Assembly (NCBI GenBank): GCA_029531795.1
Contig: JAPEIS010000002.1
Span: 1,798,001 to 1,862,000 of the forward strand
Direction of reading: 5' to 3'
Length of the DNA stretch: 64,000 nucleotides
Source of the DNA: Sclerotinia nivalis
Lineage: Eukaryota > Ascomycota > Leotiomycetes > Helotiales > Sclerotiniaceae
The notes under the pieces were generated by a model. That model was not told the origin of the DNA and searched no databases. It worked only from the letters and a program-made list of their open reading frames with translations. The translations under genes and the position numbers were made by a program. Each line of letters opens with the position of its first letter. Position 1 is the first letter of the stretch. This document shows, one piece after another, positions 1 to 10,568 of the stretch.

Positions 1-1566
1 ATCTGCTCCTGGAATGCTTGGACCTGCCCTAACCTGCGCTGGATGATATCCGCTCCCGCAATCGAACCGCTATCCTCGATCGTACCTATCTCCTGCTCGT
101 CCCTTGCTGCATCGAGTATTGGGCCCCGCGCCCTGCTACCTATCCAACACTGGTCACAATATACACTGTCTGTTTGGCTGCAACTGCTTCCACCCGTGTT
201 TCCGTCCATATGCCGACCTAACACCTGACGTCGACACCCGGGGCCCTGGATAAACTCCGTCATCGCGTCCTCATCGATCTGCTCGACGGAATATTCGCTC
301 ATGATCTCGCTCCGTCTCCGCCCACTACTATGCTCAACCCGGGTAATGATAATCGACTCACTAACCTCGCCATTCCGCCCCCCGCGTCCAGATTGCTGCA
401 CGAAACTGGTTAATCCATATGGTCGCCCAACGTGGACCACGTAAACGATCCCTTCGATGTTGATCCCCGTCCCTAATGCCCCGGTGGCCACGATCCACCC
501 GCCGGGACCCTGGACCCACTGTTGTAACACCTCCCCCTTCGATTCCGCTCGAGCTCGATAAAATGGGCATTCCAATGCTCCACTGACTGCTCGTCCGGTC
601 TCATAACTCCGTACGTATATCACCCCTCTCTTACCTGCGCTCAAATGGGTCCGTTGGACATACACGATGGCGATCTGGGATGGGGCTGTATGCTTGCTAT
701 CCCTCACCTGATATCGAATGGTCTTCCGTGCTGTGCTCCGCCGGAATATCTGTGCATTATCAATGCATAACCGCTCCCGTAATACATCTTCTAAATCCAC
801 CATTAAAGTTGCCGTCAATCCGGTAAATGGACAATCCAAATATCGTAATGTCCATAACTCTCGCAACCGCTCGCGGTATGATGTATCGGTAAATGCAACA
901 TGAACCTCATCGAAAAACACATGGGCCAACTGCCCTTCCAACTCCAACCCCTTGGCATAATGTAAAAACTGTCCCTGGACTGCCCGGTCAGCGCTGACCA
1001 CGACCAACTGCGACAATTCATGTCCGGACGTCTCATTAATCCATTCTGTGCAATCTAACCCGGCCGCTCGTCCACGCTCAATAATGTCATCAACCAACGC
1101 GGCAAATGGTACCACGACGACCACCGTCTGCTGCTGAGTCATCGCCGCCACCGAAAAAAACAATGCTGACTTGCCACTGCTGGTGGGTAATACGATGACC
1201 AACGGCTGTATTTTGGACGGATGATGGACTAATTGCAACGCGGACGCCTGTCCTTCGGATCGTGGTTTGGCCTGGGGATCATGGTATATTCGCTGCAATC
1301 CAACTAACGCGGGATCTGATGACTCAATCCGCCCTCTCTTGATGGCCCGACTGGTTAACTGCTGGCTGGCGTCGCGTCGATGACCGATCCCTCCGACACG
1401 ACTACTATGGCGACTGCCCACACCGTTGCTGCTTAATTTCCATAATCCATGCCATGCCATAGACGCTTGCTCATATGCCGTAATCAAGTCGGGCCCTAGT
1501 CGATGTAAAAATGCCCCGTCGATAGCATAATGAGCTTGCGCAACCCTACGTCCATGCCCGGATTGC

Positions 1567-1635
1567 CTATACCCATGTCAACTAAGCATTCGATATCTAC
1601 GATTTCCCCCACCCGGCTGGCGAAATCAAACCTAC
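1567..1635 (-). other. Spliceosomal intron in helicase gene (69 nt)
   Basis: The donor is GTAGGT and the acceptor is GTATAG, with TTGAC as a possible branch region. The segment is a multiple of three but contains in-frame TAG and TGA codons. Removing it gives HIMVRQSGHGRR and an open frame into the helicase core. Confidence 0.75.
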
Positions 1636-2149
1636 CGGACCATAATATGTCGAAACGTATCCAACTCTAATTCCTCATCATCATCCCCCTCAGCAAACTC
1701 GTCACCTCTATCCTCAGGATCTTCATGCTCCTTCTCCCACGTCTTGCTGGCTCTCATCAAATACCGGGTAGCAATCCCAATGGCGGTGTGCCTCCATCCG
1801 GACGCCCTTAAATATACTCCTAAATGCTTCCTGGTGGCACTCCCTAACGCCTGGCTTAACTCCTCGCCGGCCCATGGTCCTCGCAAATCCCCAAACAAAT
1901 ACTCCGACTCCCGATGATCTAACGCCCGAGCAAATGGTCGAACCCGCACTAAGTACTGGGTCACGATTTGGCTGACCTCATCTGATAAACACCGTATAAT
2001 ATACTCGGTATTCCCTCGTCTTTTTCGCGCCTTATCGTACATGGTCAAAAAACATACCCGTCCGTTGATGATATATATATTACGTGCCGAATATATACTA
2101 TTGCTTACTTTGATGGAACCTAATTCGGGTCCACGTGCCGGCTGGCCCC

Positions 2150-2195
2150 CTGATCTAATAAGCAACTGTATCATGGATGGAATGGGTGAACATAC
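2150..2195 (-). other. Spliceosomal intron in helicase gene (46 nt)
   Basis: The donor is GTATGT and the acceptor is ATCAG. Splicing joins CMHITG to GQPARGPELG and shifts the downstream frame correctly. Without it the upstream frame stops at 2155. The 46-nt size is within the range of ascomycete introns. Confidence 0.8.
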
Positions 2196-3107
2196 CGGTG
2201 ATATGCATACATACCATCAACTTCCGTAAAAACTGACGTTCCTTGGTCAAATATGCTGTGACTTGGGAATCCACCCACTCGACCTTCTTGGTTGTGGGGT
2301 GGGTCTGTAATAACCTCCATAACCCCCCCTTTTTCCGTGCTCGCTCTAACAAAAATCCATACTCCCCGCCGACCTGGTCCTGGTTCTGGGCATGAGTGAT
2401 AAAACTGAAATTCTGTCGCCGAAATGCCTGGCTCCATGCCATGCTATCGACGATACGACTCAAATCGATAGGGGGTACCGGGGAACCAAATGTTAACACA
2501 TTCATCAATGCCTGCAATTCGCCAATCAACGTGTGACACATCCTCTCGATCTTGGCTAATATAACTGGCTGGCCCAAATAATTGATCGTCTGCTCGTCAT
2601 CCGACCAATGGATATTGGACGGCGACTGGTGTGTCTTGTTGAACTTCTTTCCCATGGCCAATTGCGTCAAAATACTGGATGTGGGTGAAAATGAACCCTC
2701 ACATAAATGCAACGCTCGTAACTGATGGATCCGGTCGGGCACGGAATCAACGTCGGCTTTGCCGTTTAGCTGTAATTCCGGCCACGGCTCGCATGGGACA
2801 GCCACTTCCAACATGATCAACCGATTGATCCATAACATGCCGGCCAAAATAGGCGTATAACAAAATGCAGATCGTAGTGACTGGCTCTGTTCATCAACTC
2901 CTCGAACAGCTAAGTAATGCATCATAGGCGAATGGTACAATCCAATTCGGCTGGTGTCCTGCATCACCGTCAACATACACAAACACATCAATGCATTGGT
3001 CAATGGTCGATCTTCGGCCTCATCATCTGCGGGGGTACCCTCATCTAATTCGCCCCGGATTCTTTGGATGCATTTCCATTGTGCGTTGGTGTATTTCACT
3101 CCGGTTT

Positions 3108-3180
3108 CTGTGGTCGTGGTCAAATTTGATATGATATTTGAGAAATGATATTGGAAACCTTAAAAACAACCCTAACATAC
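3108..3180 (-). other. Spliceosomal intron in helicase gene (73 nt)
   Basis: On the minus strand the exon reading ENHTDET is followed by a GTATGT donor, and a CACAG acceptor precedes ETGVKYTNAQ. Removing the segment joins the two reading frames. Inferred from frame continuity; no transcript was available. Confidence 0.75.
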
Positions 3181-4074
3181 CTGTTTCATCTGTATGATTC
3201 TCTAATGGCGCCGTACGCATCATGTAACAAATGAAACATGCAAAAATCCGACTATACTTATCAACGCTTTTGGCATTTTGTGGTAATTCAAATGGGCGCT
3301 GGTCCGCGGCTTCATTTTTGGGGGATGCCTACCACTTTAATGCATCTTTGTAGTCTGTCGTTTCCAATGTATTCAAACAACGCTTCAAAATTCGATTCCA
3401 TATACGTAATAACTGCTCCAATTGCGGTTCATCTGGGTCGGGTATATGGGTATAATGGAATGTTTCGACCAAATTGTGCTTGGATTGGTTTAATACCTCA
3501 TTCCATTTGGTATACCGCAATTACGAATCCATTTCAACGATAGGCACTTCTTTTAATGTTTGTAATCGCTGTTCTTGTGTTTTGCTCTTTCATTTTTCGA
3601 TATCCTGAATAATTTGATCATCGATATCATTCTAATCGCTTTTGCTTTTCTCATCATCATTGTTGTTATCATCTGAATCGTCGGTTTCTTCTCCTACGTC
3701 ATATATCATGGCTCGACTTACCTGGCGCTTTTGCTCTTGTCCTTTAGTTTTATCGACAACTCAATATCGGGCCTTCTTCTCATTGAACCATGATTGTAAT
3801 CTGACAATATGGAATAAATCCTTATCTGCTACCCTCTGTTTGTTGTGGGCACTATTATTATGCTTCTTTAGCACCTCTCTGCTCTGGCTTTTGAATGGGC
3901 ACTCTTGGCATTGAAACCCATTCACAACTGGAATGATGGGTTGTGGGACGGATTTATCGCCTGGTAATATAACCGTCATATGATCGTATACAAATGGGAA
4001 CTCCCGAATGTATTCATCGACCTGCTTTCGTAATTTAATATCGGTCTTATGTTGATCCCGCAAATGTCGGACAA

Positions 4075-4377
4075 TGTCATACGGACCCATGGGAAGGCAC
4101 GTGACGAAGGTATGTGATATATGCATTGGGTATGCAATCACATGTGAGATAAGCTGTGATATGATTCTAAGAATTATATTCGATATATATTGCTTGCAAT
4201 GTTTAGGCTAAGAAAAAGATGGTTTGATTCATAAAGGAATTTGTATACATTTCATATGTATTTTGTATATATAAACAGAACAATTTCCTCCTTTTGGGAA
4301 CCCGAATGGAAATGAGAATCCTTAGGAACCTTAAAAGGTTATTAGTTGAACAATCCAAGCCTTTTACCCTTGTCACA
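4075..4377 (-). repeat. Gypsy-1 left LTR (normal 3' LTR for minus-strand internal genes)
   Basis: It is a 303-bp repeat reading TGTGACAAGGG...GTATGACA on the minus strand, directly after a polypurine tract and the end of pol, as expected for a 3' LTR. It is the reverse complement of 16652-16954. By eye there are roughly three dozen differences between the copies, and every one I noted is a transition, which is the RIP pattern. Confidence 0.9.
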
Positions 4378-4398
4378 TTCTACCTCCCCTCTTCTTAA
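4378..4398 (-). other. Polypurine tract of gypsy-1
   Basis: On the minus strand a purine run (AAGAAGAGGGGAGG) lies just after the pol stop codon and just before the LTR start TGTGAC. This is where second-strand synthesis is primed in LTR retrotransposons. Confidence 0.7.
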
Positions 4399-4602
4399 GG
4401 CTCGTCTCGAGTCCTGCCATTGATCTCTTGGACTTCCTTAGCCGCCGGTTTGTCAGGGAATCGGAGATGAAATGCTAACACCATCCTTTTAGCCTCGTCG
4501 CCGTAGAAGTGCTCATAAGGTTCCCAAGTCCAATACCTCTTGGCAGGCCAACCTGTCCACTTGACGAGATACTTCACATTGCCCTTGGTTTCAATGGAGT
4601 CC
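4395..4602 (-). pseudogene. Gypsy-1 pol C-terminus: chromodomain (cut off by LINE 1)
   Basis: The minus strand encodes DSIETKGNVKYLVKWTGW followed by the acidic and aromatic pattern of a chromodomain (YWTWEPYEHF). It continues the pol sequence that stops at the LINE junction near 10569, where KEIMDSI is encoded on both sides of the 12-bp duplication. Chromodomains at the integrase end steer chromoviruses toward methylated-histone heterochromatin. The frame closes with a stop at 4395 next to the polypurine tract. It was part of one pol protein before the LINE insertion. Confidence 0.88.
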
Positions 4603-5089
4603 TTCATTCTCACACACAACAAATTTCGAAGAACAAAATTTCTTCGAAATACAATCAATTCTTTCCTTTATTTAATAAAGAAATACTTCCAAAATCCATT
4701 CCAATTATTTTTAAATGAATCGATCCAGTAATTATTGTGATATTGTTGTTGTTGCTCAAAATACAAAACTTATATGAAAATTCGTGTAAAAACTTTTTCC
4801 AATTTCTCTTAATTCTTTTTTTTATTGAGTGTATAAGGCTTTGATAGGTTTATCAAGTCCAATAATAGATTCTTTGATGAAAAGATCCCTTAGATTATTT
4901 TCTGAACCTATTTCCCCACAAGTAATAATAATACTAGGCTTTCCAACATTTAACTTTTCCACTATAGATCCAATTCTCTCATCTAGAAATTTCTTCACAA
5001 TACAAAAATCATTTAATCTCTTGAATTTCATTTCAGCCCAATCTTTCAATTCGCAAAGGTAGTTAGATATTCTCAGTTCAGATGATTCC

Positions 5090-6330
5090 TTTTAATCTTT
5101 TGACAAATCTATCCCTTTCGAAATTAATAACAAACGATGCCGATAATTAATCAATTCCGGAATCAAGCTATCATTTGTTAAACAAACAATTGAAGAAGTT
5201 AAAAATCTTCTAGTTTTAATAATATCATTAAAGAAATCCTTTAAAGAATAATTTAAGATTCTAGATCTAATCGAAATCTTCAAAGAATATCTTGAAAAAG
5301 GGAAACTTTCGAAGGCTTTCAATATCATTATTTCTCAAATCAATTATCTCGAAATTGCTATTAGAAAAATCGAAATACAAGTAAATCATTTAGTCGATCT
5401 TTCTAATCAATCTACTTCTTTCATTATTGGGAAAAAACCTTCTGTATCTAACAATACTAATTATGCTTCAACTGTAAAAATCAATAAATGGAATATTGTC
5501 TTCAAAGGCAAAACCAATAAACAAAATCCTCTGGAAAAATCATAAAAGAAAAAAGATGGTTCAAATAAACATTTAATTTTTATCAATCCCTTTATTTTCA
5601 ATCTAGATTCCTTTTCTTCTTTTATGATGAGAAACCAAATGAACAAAGTATTCATAAAAGCCGGAATCAAAGATTCCATTATCTTAATTATTATTATTTC
5701 TGTCAATAATAATATTATTATAACTATTAATAATTTATTCACTTTTCAATTCTTTATGGAAAAAATATCAATTTGGAATTAGTTCTTAAAATTCGAGAGG
5801 ATTCAAAAGGATCAAATTTGGTATAAAATGATTATTTATAAAATTCTTATAAAGGAATTCTTAGGGCCTAAAGGTATAGATCTTATCAAAGATAAGATCA
5901 AAATCTTTAATATTGATCTTTTTTTAATAGAAACTCTTTATTAATTTATTTTGATAATTAAATGATCGATTCAGAAAAAAAAAATAATAATTATTGTTTT
6001 TGCTATCGAAAGAAAAGCTGAGTTGGTTATTCGAAAAAGATTATATATTACAAAAATTAATGTGAGAGTAGAAAAATTCTATTTTTCTTCTTCAAGCTTT
6101 TAATATCAAAAATGCTAAGGATTTGGCTATCAAGAATCATATTGCAGAAAACCTTTTGTTTGTGGATTTTGTAGTAACAAATACTTTATAATTGGTTATT
6201 TCTGTATGGTCTGCTAAACAAAAGACAAACTATACTAATATCTTATAATTAAATGCATCAATTGTCAAGGAGAGTATAAAGCAAATTCGAAAATCTATAA
6301 AATATATTAAGCAATTATAAAGAAATCTAA
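5090..6330 (+). pseudogene. LINE A copy 1 ORF1 (gag-like) remnant
   Basis: Homologous to the better preserved ORF1 at 43400-44640. A coiled-coil-like stretch rich in K, E and I is visible around 5150-5400, and a Cys/His zinc-knuckle cluster around 6090-6300 reads approximately YCRKPFVCGFCSNKY. Several stops and frame changes are present, so no protein is expected. ORF1 proteins of this class bind LINE RNA. Boundaries are approximate. Confidence 0.65.
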
Positions 6331-6339
6331 TTAATATTA

Positions 6340-9300
6340 TATAATGATATTTGTATCCTTCAAATTAATTTAAATAAGAGTCCTCAAGCTACCAAAAGTG
6401 CTCTTCAATTGATCTTGGAATTTAATATCGATCTGATATTCATTCAAAAATCGTAAATCCTTTCAAATCCTGAGAAAGATTATTCGTTTACTAAATCGAT
6501 TATATATTTCAGTTTTACTCAACTTTTCCCAAATTACCCTTCAAACCTTTATCTCCATACTTTAATTTATATCTCGAAAAACTTCAAACCATTAATCGTT
6601 TTAGCTTTCGATTTTCCAAAAAACCCTGATATACAAATTATCGATATTTCAGAAAGAAATCATATAATCCAATTCCTAAATATCTACAATGAAATTAATC
6701 AAATGAAAAAAAAAGAATATATTATTGAACGATACCTTTTCGATACTTCTTTTTCTTATTATACTATCCTTATCGGAGATTTTAATTCCTATCATCTATA
6801 ATGGGATTCTTTTTCGAACAAAAATTCAAATGTCGATTAATTAGTTAAATAGTTTGAAGATTATAATTTTATAATTATAAATGAATCAGGTATAAGTATA
6901 TTTTATCGAACAAATATAACAAACCTAAGTATACTAGATCTCACTTTAATTATAAAAACTATATCACTTAATATATTTGATTAATAAATTCTCCCTGATT
7001 TTGGATTAAATCATTTAAGGGTTATATTCGAAATGAAAAATATATCGTTTTTTATATAATAAATTCTGTTATTAAGATACAATACAAAACGAATAGATTG
7101 GGATAAATTCATTTCAATATTCAAAACAAAAATTTCGATATCCATAATCCTAAACTTTAAGGATTATATTGATCTTTCTATTTTAGAATTCGATTTCTTT
7201 GATACCTTGAATATTCAAAATCAATTAGTAAAAACATTCGATTAAGTTGCTAAAGAATTCATTCAAATTATTATTAAATCAACGAAAGCTAGTATTCCGA
7301 AATTCAAAACAATTAAGAAAGCGAAGCTTTAATAATCTATTGAATTGAAAGTCCTTCGGAAATATCTCGCATCGATTTATAATACTTCCAAACAATACTT
7401 CGAGAACGATATGTTCAAGAAGATTTATCAATCGATAAGAAATCATTACTTTCAAATTATTAAAACAATTAAAAAGAATTATTGGAATGAATTTCTTGAA
7501 AAGAAGGATACTCAAACGATTTTCAAAGCAATATTCTATACAAAAGATCTTTAAACTGAAAGGATTCTGAATATCCATTCCAATTCTTCTCAACTCGAAA
7601 ATTCATTCGAAAGAAAATGTTCGATATTCAGATCAACCTTGTTCCCTTCCCCCCCAATTACTTCAGCATTTATATAGGAAAAGTATAAACAATCGAATAA
7701 ATAGGATTAGTTCAAATTCACCGAAAACGAGTTTTTTAATGCTTGTTCAATCAAGATAAAAAAAAAGATTCTTGATCCAAACGAAATTATTCAGGAAATC
7801 ATTATCCAAGTTTACAAAACAATCTCAACAATTTATTTTATTTTATTCAACAATTTAATCAATCTCGAGTATCACCCTTCTTACTGGAAATAAGTTACAA
7901 GAGTTATATTCAAGAAATCCTCAAAACCAGATTATTCTATTCCAAAAGTATATAGAATTATTACTCTTCTCAATTGTTTAAACAAAATAAACAAAAGAAT
8001 TTTAACTTAAAGACTTAATTATCTAACTAAAACAACAAAATTGCTTCACCATTCTCAAATGAATAATAAATAAAAGAAATCAGCAATTAATATAGTTCTT
8101 CTACTTACTACAGAAATCGAAAGAAATTCAAGGATCAAAAAGAAAACCTCAGCCCTTTTTTTGAACATTAAAAAAGCTTTCGATTATATATCCAAAAACC
8201 GGTTCTTAGATATCTATAAGAAGTTACATCTTCCAATTAATCTCATAACTTGGATCTCATCATTTCTGAAAGAAAGATTATTCAAACTTACATTCGATAC
8301 TCAAACAAAATCGTTCAAACCAATCAATACTGGAATCCCTCAAGGAAACTCTATATTATTAATCCTTTTCTTAATCTATATCCAAAATCTCTTTTAATCG
8401 AATTCGATTGGATTTCTCTCATATATTAATAATATAACCTTGATCACTTACTTTACCAATTAAAAAAAGAATATTCTCATTTTCGAAAAAGCAATTACAA
8501 ATATCTATACTCTTGATGAGAAAAATGCTATCTAATTCGATTTAGTAAAAACAGAGTTAATATATTTCTCTACATTCAAATATACAAAAGATATTTCAAT
8601 CAAGCTATTCAATCTTGAGATTGTTTAATCTTCGACATTAATCAGATGATTAGATGTATAGTTCGATCCTGATTTTAGCTTCAAATAATACGTTACAATT
8701 AGAGTTACTTAAACCAAAACTTCGTTTTATCGAATAACGAGGTTAGCTAATACTGAGAAAGGATTTAGTCCCAAAATCATAAGACAATTATATATAACTT
8801 GTATAATCAGTATAATTGATTACGATTCTATCATTTGATGGAAAGGCTAAATTCAATTCAAGAAAACTTTTCAATCAATTCAGAACCTAGCTTTTCGCAA
8901 GATTTTAGAAATCTTCAAAACCTCATCTATCAAATCAATAAAAGTAGAAGCAGCCCTTTGCCCTTCAGAAGTCAGATTAAATGTTGAAATAAAGCAATAT
9001 GCTTTCAGATTATTAAAAATCTTTCGATTATATTCAATCAATCAAATTATATCGAAGTTAATTGTTGAAAAGGAGAATCAGGATGCGATTTCTACTTTAC
9101 AAAGAAAGTATCCAAAACCCATCCAACTCGAAAGAATTAATAATTCAATCAGAAAAGAATACGATTCTCTTGTTTTAGAAAAAATTGATTATTTCTATTT
9201 CCCCCTTTAGAAAAGGGATACTCTATACAAAATCAATATCAGTAAACTATTCAAAAAAGATGCTGTAATTATATACAATCTAGCTTTCAAATATAAAAGC

Positions 9301-10190
9301 AAAAATACCATTATTATATATATAGATACTTTATTAATTTTGGAAGAGATAAAAGTAAGAATCGGGATCATCGTTATTTCAGTTAGTAATCAAGTTCTTC
9401 ACAAAGAAACATTCAATATTGAAGTAAATCAATTAATATATAATAATAAACTTCTTGGAATTACAAAAGTAATCAAATACACAAGTTCTACAATTCAACC
9501 AGATCAGAAATTCAAGATCTACTCCGATAATCAAACTGGACTTTATCGATTGAAAACACCTTCAAATGCTCCTAATCAAATATACCAAATCAGAACAATC
9601 AAAACTATAGAAACTTTTATAAGAAAAGAAGCCGAGATCTCCCTCAATTAGATCCCTGGGTATACCTTGGTAAAAGGAAACGAATTAACCAATACCCTTG
9701 CAAAAGAAGCTACAAAACTAAAATCATCGTCGAACAAAACTAACTTTGCTTTATTAGAAATGGATATCAAAAAAACCAAATCTGAAGATTAGATTATATT
9801 TCTCAATACAAATAACTCTTGATAATTACTATCATTATATACAAAAACTTACCCTTGGAAAACCAATTCAAAAATCGATATCTTAGGGAATATCAAAAGA
9901 AATATCATCAATACCCTTTTTCAATTAAAGATTGATTACAGATACTTCAAATCATATTTACAACACTTTGGAATCTCGGCAAATGATAAATATAGATATA
10001 GAAAAAAAGAAACTCTTAATCATTTATTACTCAACTACTCTTTATATAAGAAAACAAAAAGAAAACTCAAAGAAAATAACCTATCATCCAAACTCATTAT
10101 AAAATATCTACTTCATATCAAAATAAGAATAATCAAAACCCTCGAATTCATCGATACAACAAGAATAACTATTAGATCATAACATCTCAA
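6340..10190 (+). pseudogene. LINE A copy 1 ORF2 remnant (endonuclease, reverse transcriptase, RNase H)
   Basis: The endonuclease start (ILQINLNKS-like) lies near 6355. The reverse transcriptase segment is readable at 8150-8400 (NIKKAFDYISKNRFLDIYKK, then NTGIPQGNS). The YIDD-equivalent near 8440 reads as YINN. RNase H is readable at 9340-9651 (IYSDNQTGLYRLKTPSNAPN). A C-terminal Cys/His segment follows near 9960-10050. Many in-frame stops are scattered throughout, including TAG within RNase H at about 9649. Non-functional. Confidence 0.8.
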
Positions 10191-10483
10191 ACAAATACAA
10201 AAAGAAGAAGGAAAGATAGAAACAAAAGGAACAAAAGGAATAAAAGAAACAGGGGAAAAGATAAATAATGAAATTGAAAGAAGAGTATAAATCCTTCTAC
10301 AATTTTAAATAAATATTATTTCTTTTATTATCCTTATAATATACTTCAACATCTATAAAACAGGATTATTCCTCAGGATTAGTTTTCATTTCCCTTATTC
10401 AACTCAAAAGATTGAGTTTACTTCAATCATTTAAATTATATACTTAGCTAGGTCTATAAGCCAGCTTACCTTCATTATATTAT

Positions 10484-10568
10484 CTGTTAGGGGTTCGTAA
10501 GAGCCTCTAGCCGTCTTAGATAGTCTTAGACTCAGTGTAGACGTTAATTTAATCAATCAATCAATCAA
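10484..10568 (+). repeat. Conserved LINE A 3' terminus with hairpin and AATC tail (copy 1)
   Basis: Hairpin arms AGGGGTT / AGCCTCT are followed by a block nearly constant in all copies (TCTTAGACTCAGTGTAGACG) and then tandem AATC units directly abutting the target duplication. The same block marks every family A 3' end at 18263, 20778, 30696, 35226, 43385, 48972 and 50343. Confidence 0.85.

Larger units (their letters stand above)
1..4074 (-). pseudogene. RecQ-like telomere-linked helicase with OrsD zinc-finger N-terminus; 3' portion, runs off left edge
   Basis: The minus strand encodes a superfamily 2 helicase. Exon 1566-1 is open to the window edge and carries Walker A (PTSSGKS), a DEAH-like box (FFDEVH), motif III (TGLTATL), motif V (ATGALGTGINI) and a RecQ-style motif VI (QQSGRGGRNG), followed by a Cys pair (CDQC). 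Upstream exons contain the motif GGQPARGPEL and, after an intron, RQSGHGRR, which I associate with this family. The N-terminal segment (4069-3764) has the OrsD-type zinc-finger region (CQECPF...HNNSAH). The segment 4069-3181 has five in-frame stops, at 3761-3763, 3632-3634, 3590-3592, 3521-3523 and 3329-3331. Each fits a TGG, CAG or CAA codon changed by C-to-T or G-to-A. From 3107 down to base 1 I see no stop once three introns are removed. The first exon is displaced to 16955-17064 by a gypsy insertion. Family assignment rests on motif memory; pseudogene status on the visible breaks. Confidence 0.85.
4603..10568 (+). mobile_element. LINE family A, copy 1 (full length, Tad1-like), inside gypsy-1 pol
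   Basis: Target duplication TCAATGGAGTCC flanks the element (4591-4602, 10569-10580), giving 5,966 bp. The 5' end holds the inverted repeat ATTTCGAAGAA / TTCTTCGAAAT. The order is ORF1 with a zinc-knuckle remnant, ORF2 with endonuclease, reverse transcriptase and RNase H, then a conserved 3' end with an AATC tail. It is full length but its frames are broken at many points by TAA and TAG consistent with RIP. Presence of RNase H and the ORF1 zinc knuckles fits the fungal Tad1 clade. Confidence 0.9.

Noticed and set aside
2041..2229. Plus-strand frame over the helicase intron region
   Set aside because: It overlaps a spliced minus-strand gene with conserved motifs and has no features of its own.
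3761..4074. OrsD-like domain as a sign of an orsellinic-acid biosynthetic cluster
   Set aside because: It is fused to a RecQ-like helicase and no polyketide synthase or other pathway gene is present.
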